Positions 45,470 to 56,432 of a DNA stretch of 64,000 bases are shown piece after piece. Numbering within the stretch: the stretch's first letter is position 1; the number at the start of each line of letters is the position of its first letter. The DNA is from Hyparrhenia diplandra (Eukaryota; Streptophyta; Magnoliopsida; Poales; Poaceae). The position numbers and the translations under genes are program-made. Location of the stretch: the NCBI GenBank assembly GCA_015847255.1, contig JADLZK010007673.1:186001-250000 (forward strand), in the 5' to 3' direction. The notes under the pieces are model-generated. The model had not been told where the DNA came from, did no database searches, and saw nothing but the letters and a program-made list of their open reading frames with translations.

Positions 45470-45591
45470 TCCTTTTTAACATTGTTATTTGGACATAATA
45501 GAGTAAGGGTAGACTCTCCTTTCGTTTTTGAAAAAGTGAGGGTAAAAATGAAAAATAAAAAAAAAATGAGGATAAAATCATGATTGCGTCC
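45470..45591 (-). repeat. Right terminal inverted repeat of the MULE
   Basis: About 120 bp, inverse of 36666-36780 with small indels and an A9 run. Confidence 0.7.
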
Positions 45592-46855
45592 GAAACCGAG
45601 GGTTGCCATGCACATGTACACCCTTATGGGGTCCACTAGGGGTTTTCTAAGGGTTTAGGATCAAGGCCAGGTTGGCGTCACACATAAGTGAGTTTAATGA
45701 TAATTACTTTATTTGATTTTATTAGCATCACGTAAAATCAAATAAGAACCAAATCATACTCGGAATTAGAAATGCAAATGCTCATCCAAGCTAAATGGAT
45801 TCTACTTGTGCAACTATGTAGGGCTTCCTAGTATGTACACACACCAAATATGGGTTTGTTTTGAAAAAAGATAGTTGTGATTTTTGGTGTTTGAGATTTT
45901 TAGGGATGTTATAGAGGTAAACCGCAAGGTTTAAAAAGTTGAGGGACCTGGTTTACCTAGTTTTGGAATTCAAAGACGAATAGAGGACTTCCACAAAAGT
46001 TAGAGGAGGAAAATTGGAATTTTTCTGATTTCATAATGACGTAGATTGCGGAAAAATATAAGTTTGAGTAAAAGAGGATCAATCAAATAAGTACCCTTCG
46101 TAGTGGCCAAAATAGAGCCTGCAATACGGTGCAGGGTCTGCTCGAAGGGGCTCCTTGGTTTCAAATTATACTAGTTCACATTGATATTGTTTTAAGTCAA
46201 TCGTATCTAACTTTTACTACACTTTTAAGGGCTCCTTTGAAATGCACTATAGGAATTTTACAAGAGTCAATTCATTTTCATAGAAAAGAAAGTAGGAAAT
46301 CGGGTTTTTCCCAGCAACCCAAAAGGGGCCTTTAGAAGATTTTACAAAACAACCAAATTTTCTTTTATTCAGTTAGAAAGCTTCGTCTTTCAAGTAGGAA
46401 CTTTTTCAAAAGAATGTTTTAGTTGATAATATTTTTCCTAAATCAATATCAATGAATCATAGGTAACAACATTTTTTTGTATACTTATCCCTTGCTGTTG
46501 GGCCAAAGCCCAAGTGAGCACGCAGCACAGCTCCCGGCCCGATTCCTTCTTGGCCTGACAATCGTGCTCAGACCGCTTCCCTCTACTTGGGCCGAGGTCG
46601 ATTAGGCCGGGGGTCTCTTTGCTCCCTCTCTCTGTTCCGATTCCCGGGTTTTTTTTTTTTTTTTTGGCAGCCTGGAACAGCCTTGGTGCCACTTCTCCAT
46701 GTCGAGCGATTTTTGTCAGAAGTGCTACAATTGGAAATTAGCCCAAACATTACCAAATTAGAAGTTGCAAACGTGAACAACTTATTCATTGTTTAGCATG
46801 AAATTGACAAGAAAAAGGTATAGTATTTTGAAACTATGAGATTGTGTGTGTGTTT

Positions 46856-46899
<44 letters not shown>

Positions 46900-47225
46900 G
46901 CATACTACCGCCTGAAAAAAGCATTTTCTGAATTTTATACTTCTGTCAGACCCTTTTTGTCACATCAATTTCCATATGCCCCTGTACCGCGATTGGGTGG
47001 GTGGATGTGAATCAAGAAGTCACAGCACAGGGATATGTGTGTTGCTTTTGTGCTGAACCCACCACGTCCCAACACGAGCTGCAGACAGCACGTGGATGCT
47101 CAATGGTAGCAAACAGTATCACAACCAGTTCCTTTATATGCTCACTGACAGAGTTGAAATAATGAAGTGATCTTCACATATAGTAGCTGGAGAAAAAAGT
47201 TGTGTATGCTTGATTCTTGGTTGGG
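45592..47225. other. Intergenic DNA, no gene seen
   Basis: AT-rich sequence with chance frames only. It contains a T run at 46649-46665 and a 41-A run at 46857-46897. Confidence 0.55.
46857..46897 (+). repeat. 41-bp poly(A) tract
   Basis: An uninterrupted A run after GTGTGTGTGTTTC. It may be a retroposon tail or a simple mononucleotide repeat. No insertion boundaries were found. The exact length in an assembly is unreliable. Confidence 0.9.
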
Positions 47226-47775
47226 AAATTGACATGATGATGGTAGGCCAATAATGTAGGGTTCATTTCGTTACATTTTTCAGTAGGAACCAGAAAAAAA
47301 AAAGCTAATCAATCAAACATATCATTTACATGCCGGAGCACGCCTAGTAAGCAACAGACACTGCATGCATGATGAGATCAGGCGTTACTGAGACTGAGAC
47401 CATCTCAAGGAAATCAGGCATGCAGCATATATCTGCATCACATTATTAGGAGCTGACAAAAGGTTACAACAATGCATAGGCTAGTTCCTCCTATTATGGT
47501 TCCAAAACAGTCTCTGACAACACTGCGACCCTAGCTAAGTGTTGCTATTACAGGTGGGCCAGCTTGTCAATGACTGATCGTTAAAGATGAATAGATGATT
47601 ATAGTTTGTTGGGACAAGGCATGGATGCACTGTTGGTTTCCAAATGCAGGTGTCTTCCTGTAGGATGCAATTCATGGAGCCGCAAGCGCCCTACTTAAGC
47701 ATGTGAATGAACCGTCTGAAAAGGGGATAGGAGCTGCATGAAGGCTCATGATTTACTGCACTTACCTCTTTTTGG
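47226..47775 (+). repeat. Diverged direct repeat, copy A
   Basis: Shares with 52826-53290, in the same order and orientation: CATGATGRTGGTA, GTAGGGTTCATT, CATGATGAGATCAGG, CTGAGAC, ATCTCARGG, TGGGCCAG...GTCA.TGACTG and ATGAAGGCTCATGATT-type motifs. The copies are about 5.6 kb apart and have many substitutions and indels. Confidence 0.7.
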
Positions 47776-47794
47776 AACTACGTAGTACAACATA

Positions 47795-48062
47795 GATGCC
47801 CATACACGGACGGACAATCACTCCTATGAACAAGGTAGTCTAACCCTACCCTTATGAGCACCGCCGATTTTATTTTAGATCTTGAAAATTATGAAGTCAT
47901 CATAGATGATTCGCCGTTGATAGAGGTGTGTGTCCTACCACTGAATGCATAGTGCCATTAATTCCTTAAATATATCCATAAAAATACGAGCACACATACC
48001 AAATCGAGAATTTCAACTTGGGTGGGTAGGTTCCACCACAAGACACCTAACCAACTAAACTA
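47795..48062 (-). mobile_element. tRNA-derived SINE, diverged, same family as 15414-15662
   Basis: On the minus strand it reads TTAGTTGGTTAGG (A-box-like), AGTTGAAATTC (weak B box), then TATTTTTATGGATATATTTAAGG, GTGACTTC-like and GGTGCTCATAAGGGTAGGG. That body order matches the SINE at 15414 and the usual grass consensus. The tail is not preserved and no target duplication is clear. Confidence 0.55.
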
Positions 48063-48069
48063 GTAATAT

Positions 48070-50180
48070 GGTTTTGTAAAGAGGTGTGGTAGGCATTAGT
48101 TCATCTACTACATCTAATCATCTTCTACATCAACTAGTGATTTTTGCGCGTGCCCATGCTTGCGAGTGATGGCCGAGGTTCTATCCGGAATTTGAATAAC
48201 ATTGATAAAGGATGTATATGATAGGTTGATACAAACTGAATATATCAAGACTTAGCTGTTCCCACTATCAAGCTTATAGCTAGGCCAATAACATGGCACC
48301 ACACGCAGGGAATAGAAGCCGAATTTCCAAAATAACCGTGAGATGTTCACACACTACATATATATTACTTGAGACGGAGGATGTCCTAATATTACTTACA
48401 TCTTACTTGAGATAGTCCAACACCGGGGACGTTAGATGTCCAAACTTTACATAATTTTACATAAAACATTCTTGGGATAGAGCACCAAGGAGGCAGCCTT
48501 TGAGACGACATAGTACAACATAAAAATAGTCACGGTGAGGACATGATCATATATAGGTCTCAAGCAAAGTGGCATCATCTTCGCGGTTCATTTGATCTTC
48601 ACGCCACTAATAAAGTTTCCGGCTTTGGTCCGACCGAAAAGTCGCAAGCTGGGAGCAATCTATTTAAATCAGCAAAATAAAGTTCAGTGCTTGTTATATC
48701 GGTGCAAGCATGGTCTATGAACTAATGTAGTTGCAATCGGTGCTTGCTGATCATCCAAGGGATTTGCAAGATGGAGACCTCACTATTGCATACACAGTAC
48801 TTGAAAGGGAATAAAGAATTAAAGAAAACCCAGATTACTTTAGTCCGGTCGTGGCTACACAAGAGGAAACTGAAATCACCGGATCACATCCGATCTGAAA
48901 AAAAAAGAAGGGTGCACTGATATAGTTCAATTTCAAGGATGGGTTACTCCAAAGATTTCACAAATAAAATCCACTTTTGCTAGACAATAGAAATAGTTGG
49001 GGAAGATGCAATTATTGGCAAGTCGCTAGCATGGAAAACTAAAGATAATCCCCAACTGAAATTATCGGCAAGCCGCTAGCATGGAAAAGCTATCCCTTTC
49101 ATAAGCCCCACAATATCGGCAGAAGGCAAAATTGTTATCCGAAGCAAATAATGCATCGAGCAAAGAGTAAAAGTTGAAAGATCATATACTGAGAGGATGT
49201 ATACCGGCAAAGACATTTTCAATTACTCTACAATTCTATATGGACACCTTGAGGAAATTAAGTAAAAGCACAAGCAACATCAAAATGCAATTCTTGGGAA
49301 ACCCTTCACCAACATCCTGTTTTTTCAAAAGGTGGACCTGATTTTTGCTTATGCCTCGATTACAAAAGGTAGTCATAGAGCAATCAATCAAGGACAGCAA
49401 GTAATTGTTTTTTCATCTAGAATGAGAGGTTTTTTAGTAATCTTCACATAAAAAGAGTGCACAAGGCACATAAGCACCTTTCATTTCATAGTCTATTCTT
49501 GAGTTTATTAAATATACTAACCAAGATGCACAACACAAACTTACAATGCTCTTTGGATAGAATCAGTCAACTTTCAATTAGCTTTTTAGTCCACCATTGG
49601 GAAACCCCCATGCCATCTTCTTGGTTTTCAAAAGACAGAACCTGAATTTTCTTTAGCTTCCAAAGAACAAAAGAAATGATAAATCAACAAATTAACTTCA
49701 ATGCAAGTAATAGAAACACGCAGCCAGTAGCTACAAAATATCTTCCATACATGTATTGGCAGCATCTCATACAGATAGATGAAACAATAAATTTGAGTTT
49801 TTTCGATAGCAGTTCATAGGTAAAAAAAAGTATAAAACATCACACAAAGGTTTACTCTGTACACATCATGAAGAAATGATATAGATATCTTGATGGAGAA
49901 TAAAAGAGATTAGTCACCCTTTAAGGGTAGGAGAAGAAATTTGTCACGCTAGAAATGCCAACATTTTTTTTCCAGTTCTCATGCAATGTACTACCAAAAT
50001 AGGCTGGACACATTTAATAAGATGCTTATCCAACAACACAAGCTTGACTGAATAACAGAAACCGTCACATTGCGGGCTTAGGACATAATCACGAACACAA
50101 GCAATAATTAGATCCGGGACTCGATTCACAAAAAAAAGGAAGGAAAAAAGGGTTGCGTACATGCTGCAGAAACATCAGGG
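48070..50180. other. No supported gene
   Basis: AT-rich DNA. It may include introns or 3' sequence of the minus-strand RPA-like relic to its right. A short direct repeat, ATTATCGGCAAGYCGCTAGCATGGAAAA, occurs at about 49012 and 49065. Confidence 0.45.
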
Positions 50181-50189
50181 ATGAGGAAG

Positions 50190-52378
50190 AAATATATCCT
50201 GGTGGTATATATTGCCGCGAGAAATATACATTTGCCCGGCACCATCGAGGATAGGGACTCTTGCACTTAGTGCATGAGTTGAACCACCGGGATGCCCCCG
50301 GAACAAGGCGACCAACGGTGACAACGCAGCGGTATCCATTTTCCTAAAAATGCGAAGAATTAGAGCATGGTAAGGCAAATAGAAAAGAAGTGTTTGTTTA
50401 TTTGGTCTTACGGAGAAATCATATGGATCTCTGTTGTTTTATTTCGCTGGAGCGTCTTATTCTCAAGCGGGCGGGAGTGCGGGTATGAGCATGCTCGATC
50501 GGATGGAGCATCAACAAATCTCATCTCAATAAGCTGGTCTTTGAAGCTACGTAACAGAAGAGCATAGGTATAAGTATACATCCTAGCACATGTATTAATC
50601 TCTAGCAGACTACAATAAGGAGTAGAATGTTGAATAACGGGAGCTATCATAAAAGAGCTGCGCCTCGGGGATTATAGGATTAAAATACCGGGCGAAGAAG
50701 CGGCGCTTAGCACTTAGATAGTAGCTAGCTATAAAACATGAAGAAGGTCAGCATGAAACCCATAGAACAGGCATGTACAAAAGCTATCCCTTGCACACGC
50801 TAGATATGGAAAACATGAGAGGAACATACACCGACGCGGGACTTCATGAGGCCTCCAACAAACAGGACAACAATTGGTTTTGCCTCAAAGACGGTTGTAA
50901 ACATCATCAATGTTGAATCGCCACTCTCTATCCCCATAGAGTAGTTTGAACCTTAGAGTATCTACATGGAACAGCAAAGGAATTCGAGAGACATAATAAG
51001 GATATAGGTGAAAAGCAAGGCTATAAAAATAATATATGACCAACAATGGAAACACACCTCATGTCCCTTAAGACTACATGCCTAGAAAGTGTGGGTGCGG
51101 GGCTTGTTTGGCGGCGAACCATGTGAGCATCGAAACCTCCATCAACAAGGCCAATAGTGTCCCCGCAGGTTCATCTATATTAATACAAAATCGTAACATA
51201 GATCAAGGAAGGATGTGCATAAACAGAATATAACAGAGGAACCTCTAGTCGCCTTTTGTCGGGCGCCCAAAAGAACATACTACGACATCGACACGGGCTC
51301 AATGCGGGGGACCTCGAGCTATATTACATAAATAAGCCGGCCGGCGCAATCCATCTCACTAATCATGGAAACATACGGAAGGCCGCAAAGAAACGCGCGG
51401 CCGCCGTAATGTGCGAGGTAGAACGTCCCGACGACAAACATCCCGAAATTTTCCAACAGCCCACTTTACAATGATGAGGAGCGAGCAACGACGGATCCGC
51501 GAACCGAGGCCAAACCCAAAAGGTAAAAAGGGAAAATAACGGAAAAGAAGAGAAAAGATTGGACACGTAAGATAGATCCATCATCAACCACCGATATCGT
51601 CTTTTCGTTAACATTAACAAAACGTAGCACGACCGCGGCCGCCGCGAAACGAAACTCCCCGAGCAAGAGGCGCCAGAACACTCACCTAGGTAATGCACGG
51701 CACTCCGCCCACCAACGCCGCCCGGTGCGCCGCCCGGTCTCTGACCTTCCCCGCCTCGCAAAGCCAACCGCACCCAGAAACTGGATCCGCCTGCAGCCGC
51801 GCCGCTATCCTCGAAATCGGGCGAACCAAATCGGCGGTAAGAATAGCGAGAATGGGGAGGGAGCGGGATCTCGTTTCACCGTACTCGAGGGGAGGAAAAG
51901 CGGAGGAACGGGGCAGACCCGGGCGAGCCGCGCGAGGGCACCATCGCCGTGGCGCCCGCGCAAAGACAGCCGGGCCCAAACGCAACGGCTCCAAAGGCGT
52001 GGCCGCCCCCGGGGCACCTTGTTCGCCGCCCGCATGAGGCGCCGGTGAGACGAGGAGACTTACCGGGATGGATGGATTTGGCTTTGGAGGCACCGGATCG
52101 GCCATCGCGTGCTCGCCCCGCACCGCCGCGGTGCGCCGCCTTGCGCCATCAAGGCCGCGCCGTCGCTGCTCAACGCCAGTCGCACCGGGCACAACTGTGT
52201 GGGCACCGTGTGGGGTGCCGTGCGTGGGAGGGGAGAGGAGGGGTAGGAGGGGCCAGGGCGGGAGCGTGAGGAGGAGCGGGGGAGAGGAGAGGGACCGGGG
52301 CCGCCGCGCCTGGGGGCGCCGCCCTAGCCGCCACCGCGAGAGAGGAGCGAGAGGGAGGAGGCGCGCGGATGCGGCCAT
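50190..52378 (-). pseudogene. RPA1-like / DUF223 OB-fold protein gene, multi-exon and broken
   Basis: A GC-rich first exon (ATG 52378 to 52064, 105 codons, Arg/Pro/Leu-rich start MAASARLLPLAPLS) ends at a perfect donor CCCG|GTAAGT. A second possible exon ends at CTAG|GTGAGT (51686). Further minus-strand blocks resemble a DUF223/RPA DNA-binding fold: GDTIGLVDGGF and SRHVVLRDM (51165-51058), then YGDREWRFNIDDVYN and, after a frameshift, EAKPIVVLFVGGLMKS (50952-50832). The last is a zinc-ribbon-like WFNSCTKC (about 50285-50260). The order fits RPA1-type proteins that bind single-stranded DNA, which in plants are also carried by Helitrons. Joined frames do not stay open, so it is a relic. Whether the GC-rich first exon belongs to it is uncertain. 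Confidence 0.5.
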
Positions 52379-52825
52379 GAGCGAGAGGCTAGGGTTGGGC
52401 CGGTATATATTGGGCATGGGAGGAGGCGAGCAGCACCGTCCATCACAGAATCGGACGGCTAGGGGAAAAAACGACGACGTGGATGCCCTGGCCGAGCGTT
52501 TTCTCCACACCCAATTTTCTCTTTAAATTCAGAGGTGCGTGCATGGTATCGACAGACTCGGTTAGTAATCTACTAAGTTCTATATGCATTATATTAGTGT
52601 TAGTGACCATGTTTAAGGCTAAAATCACTTTCTTCTTTCTTGTATATGACAAAGTCCTGACCATATATACCAACATTGAGTTGAAAATCATGAATGTAGG
52701 GTTTTTTTTTTGAATGGAACAGGGTCTCCCCTTTTTTCTAATTAAATGAATGAATGGTTATATTCCTTAAAGTTTTGGCTTTGGTGCAAACCAAGCCAAG
52801 CTCCTCCTTGAACATAATCTTCCAA

Positions 52826-53290
52826 CATGATGGTAGTGTAGGGTTCATTATTCAATAAGCAACTACGAGTGTAGGTGCAGGCCAGTCCTGACACATGGAG
52901 ACATGCATCCATGATGAGATCAGGTGTTCCTGAGACAATCTCAGGGCAACAAGCATGAATGCATCATATGATTAGAAGGTGAGGAAAGGAGATCACCAAT
53001 GGATCATATGGATATGGTTCCTACTTTTAGGGTTTCATTCAGTCGGCAACGCCGCTGTCCCATTTTAGCATTATGATTTGCTGACTGGGCCAGTGTGTCA
53101 GTGACTGTTTGCTTCATTGTCTTATGACAATGAGCGGTATGTGATGCAATAAGAGGACATCCATCCATGGTTATCCTCCAAAGTGTAAGCAGGCATGGGG
53201 CAGCAGGTGCCCTAGCAAGCAAAAAAGCCTGGTCCAAAGGGACAAAAGATGCATCAAGGCTCATGATTGGTTACACTTACACTGATGGTC
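52826..53290 (+). repeat. Diverged direct repeat, copy B
   Basis: Partner of 47226-47775. Contains CATGATGGTAGTGTAGGGTTC, GATGAGATCAGGTGTTCC and GCATCAAGGCTCATGATTGG in the same order. The pair brackets the SINE and the RPA-like relic. Confidence 0.7.
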
Positions 53291-53544
53291 CCAAAAGGGT
53301 AGACTGGAACCGGTGATGTCGTTACAGGCTTACACTGATGGTTGTTCAACTGGTAAATTTGGTACAGAGGTATCACGTTCTTGTGTTTCAGCTTTCAAGT
53401 TTTGAACCAATGGTGTTCAGAGCAGAGGTGCTCCTCTTATCATTGTATTCTCCTTTCCTGCAACGTGGCCTAAAAAGCTTACACCTCTTGATGTATGCTA
53501 CTCATATTTAAGTGGGTGTTGGATGTTTGCCCAACGGCTTAATA

Positions 53545-53612
53545 CTCCCTCCAGTCTATTTTATACGACATAGTCTAATATGACATGGCCTTCCAAAAGT
53601 TTTATACTCCCT
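53545..53612. mobile_element. Stowaway-type MITE fragments
   Basis: ACTCCCTCCAGTCTATTTTATACGAC and a second ACTCCCTCCCACC 60 bp on are Stowaway left ends without matching right ends nearby. Confidence 0.4.
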
Positions 53613-53965
53613 CCCACCCTCACCTTGAATAATAAATCAATTCCTAGAGTCATCTTTTAAGTTAATTTTTGTACGTTTGATCATCGAATTTGTAGAAAAT
53701 AGAGCCAAAATTTATGAAACCAAATTAAGATCATTAGATATTTATATATATTATATTTTTATAATGAGAACGTATCCGCGTGCATACAGAGGCTTATATG
53801 CAACCGTGCACATTAGTCATCTCAGCCTTTGATTTCCCATCCGGTGGTCAGCAAAGCGAAGGTGGCTATTTTGCAATAAAGTGCCCTTCCCCCATGTGCG
53901 GCCGGACCAGGAGACCGAGACCGCGGATTAGCTACTGCCTATTTATATGTTTTTATAAGTTATTG

Positions 53966-54120
53966 CCTTAATTAATGAATGTCCAATTCTTTTTCTGCCT
54001 TTGCATCTTCACGTATGTGTTCCGGTTGGGTTGGGCGTTTTCCCTAGCCCTTTCCTATTCTGTTTAGTTTTTCCTTAATTAATGACGTGTTCAATTCTTT
54101 TTGTAACTTTGCATCTTCAC
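53966..54120 (+). repeat. Two-copy tandem duplication, 107-bp period
   Basis: CCTTAATTAATGA, then CAATTCTTTTT, CTTTGCATCTTCACG at 53966 recurs at 54073 with the same internal order. Non-coding. Confidence 0.75.
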
Positions 54121-54212
54121 GTTATTTTGTTTTTTCTGTATGTGTTGTGGCCGGTTTCGTGTTATCTTGGAAGCACAAGAGCTATCTAACTCTATAAGCA
54201 CGGTTATATATA

Positions 54213-55203
54213 TACTAGCAAAAGTGCCCGTCGCGTTGCCCGGGATCTCGCATCACGCTCACTCAACAAAAAAATGACTTTCTTATTCTATTACATTTAA
54301 TTAGATTTTTTATCCAAATTTAAGAATTTTGCCTTAGTATATTCCTAATTAACATAAAAATTGTAGCAAAAACTTAGCGTTGGAATATTTGTTTATTATA
54401 TAGAAGTGCTTAAATGAGCTCTTTTATAGTTGTTGGTATAGGCACTAATAGGTATTTTTAGTATTTAATTGTATTTATTTTGACCATTCGATATATGTGT
54501 AAAAAAGATAATAAGGTAATTGTTGTTGGGAGCCTATGACACCCCTTGGATATGTATTTGTAAAGTATTCTTATGTACTTTTTCAATAGAATACGAATGT
54601 ATGTTGCGAGAGACATGACGTCAAGCTAGGAACACTCAGAACAAGTGTAGCACGCACGAGCACGCACGCCGCACATCGCAAGCTCGCCGTGCCGCGCAGC
54701 AGACAGCGTGCTTGGCCCTTCCGGAGGCCGAGGTGGCCACAGCCACCGCCCCCGGATCGACGGGCCGTGGGAGCGCTGGTAAGCCCGCTTTGCCATCATC
54801 GATGGACTCGCGCGTCCCACGCACGCGGGCTCCGCTCTCCTATTTTTGTTTGTCATGAATCGGGTTGAGACAGATATTTAGAGGGGAGGCGGCCCGGGCG
54901 GACATGTTGCGGTTGTTTGAAGCGGGAGGCAACAGAGCCTACAAGCGTACATGGGTCGGACTCGAAAGGCAGGACGACGGAAAAGGCCCGGCGCAGAAAA
55001 AGGAGGTGAAAAGCCCGGTGAAAAGCCCGTGAAAAAAGAGGTGGGACTGAAATTTTCTCTCTTTATTAGTAGGTATAGATATGTGGGATAAAAGAAACTC
55101 TATGTAAATGAAATTTTCCTTTGTCGGGTAGTTAGATAGAGATAGAAAAAGGAATGGATGGACGCCTAAAATTTTCTCTCTTTATTAGTAGGTATAGATA
55201 TAG
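54213..55203. mobile_element. Grass interspersed element beginning CTAGCAAAAGTGCCCG
   Basis: TATACTAGCAAAAGTGCCCGTCGCG at 54211 resembles a start sequence that is very common in grass intergenic DNA. TTTATTAGTAGGTATAGAT, commonly seen at the other end of such copies, occurs at about 55062 and again at 55181. The last 30 bp plus neighbours are thus a direct repeat (55051-55080 and 55170-55199), perhaps a second partial copy. The middle (54620-54850) is GC-rich. Superfamily not assigned. Confidence 0.45.
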
Positions 55204-55434
55204 ATACATATTCATTACGCCTTATGCGGGATTACCCGCTAGTATAGATCGTAATGTTTCTCCTTATTTTTTCCCGCTGGGGTGTAAGGAGTTTTGCATG
55301 TCATGTCGGTTGTACTTTGGTTTTTCTTACAGGGTTTTCCAAAGCTTTGAGACAATGACCTGACGAAGAAATAAGTAATTCAGATTGATCAGGGGTGTTA
55401 ATAATTAATTCAGATTAATAATTACTAAATCTGT

Positions 55435-55642
55435 TCTAAATTGTAGTTTGTTTGACTTTTTTCAAACCTAAGTTTGACCACTCGTCTTATTTAAAAATTT
55501 ATTCAAAATATCATAACTTTTGTTATGACATGCTTTATTAACCAAAGATCCTTAAAAATGACTTAAATTTGACTATGTTTGCATAAATTTTTTTGAATAA
55601 AACGAGTGGTCAAACTTATGGTTGAAAAAGTTAAATAAATTA
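55435..55642. mobile_element. Stowaway-type MITE (palindromic, one end lost)
   Basis: TTGTTTGACTTTTTTCAAACC / AAGTTTGACCACTCG on the left is the inverse of CGAGTGGTCAAACTTATGG / TTGAAAAAGTTAAATAAATTA on the right. The pattern is the same as at 14690-14920. It abuts the next Stowaway-type element. Confidence 0.6.
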
Positions 55643-55644
55643 TA

Positions 55645-56276
55645 CTCCCTCCATCCAAGAATCTCCAGCGCCTCTCCAAAATCTGTTTTTCAAAAATCTT
55701 CGTCGTATGAACGAGGGACCACGCGTTCGCTGGTATACGAAGCACTCGCGACGTCTCGGGTTCGATGCGCGCGTGCTCGCCCGTCGCGCATACAAAACGG
55801 CGTCGGACTCCTTCCGTTAGGCCTCCACCTCCTTCACCGTCGCGTGCCCGCCTGCCGTAGCCGCTCGTGTCTGCGCCGTAGCCGCCGTAGCCGGTCACGC
55901 CGTAGGCACTCAGATTCCACCGTACCTCTTCGTCGGCTGCATGGAGCACCATCGAGGAAGCGCCACTTCAATGAGTATTGGCGGCGCTGGATTTTTTTCC
56001 TGTCAAAATTTCGACTTTCAAATTTTCGGCTGTCAAATTTTCGCTATGACTGTCGAATTTGTGAGGGTGTTGGCGCGGGAAAGAAGGCTACGAGCGCGCG
56101 GGCGTCGAGAGGGAAACGGCGCGCGGATACGGCGTGAAACGGAAATTTCGTTAGAATCTAAACCGACCACGAGCGCTGCGAGAATTACGGTCAGTTAATG
56201 CGATTTTCTTGTGCCGCGCGGCGTCTTGGTCATTGCGTACGAGGGAAATACGACGTAGATATATGGATGGAGGGAG
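55645..56276. mobile_element. Long Stowaway-type element with 12-bp perfect TIRs and TA target sites
   Basis: CTCCCTCCATCC (55645-55656) and its exact inverse GGATGGAGGGAG (56265-56276) are each flanked by TA (55643-55644 and 56277-56278). At 632 bp it is larger than normal Stowaway MITEs, and its centre is GC-rich (55730-56110), so it may have captured host sequence or be two MITE ends in composite. It ends 156 bp upstream of the I29 gene start. Confidence 0.65.
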
Positions 56277-56432
56277 TAATTTGGAACGGAGTCAGTAGTA
56301 ATCAATTATTGTAAATCACGTCGTTAGCCGCTGTTAGATTGCGGGCTCGGTTGGTTCGGAGGGAGAAAAACCTAACCGGAATCACTCCTTGCCCATCCAC
56401 CGGCGACGCCATCCATCCTCTCATCTCCCGTC

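Larger units (their letters stand above)
36666..45591 (+). mobile_element. Mutator-like element (MULE) with degenerate transposase, interrupted by a 4.7-kb LTR-type insert
   Basis: Long imperfect inverted repeats bound the region. The left (36666-36780) has GATTCTACCCTCATTTTA, TTTTCATTTTACCCTC and TCTACCCTTA, and the inverted right (45470-45591) has GATTTTATCCTCATTTTT, TTTTTCATTTTTACCCTC and TCTACCCTTA in the same order. A MuDR-type transposase lies on the plus strand at 42400-44850. An internal element (37697-42392) separates the 5' part from the transposase. No clean 9-bp target duplication was found, so the outer ends may be off by some bases. Without the insert the MULE is about 4.2 kb. 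Confidence 0.8.

Noticed and set aside
46587..46796. Small frame across a T run
   Set aside because: Driven by a homopolymer and lacking any supporting feature.
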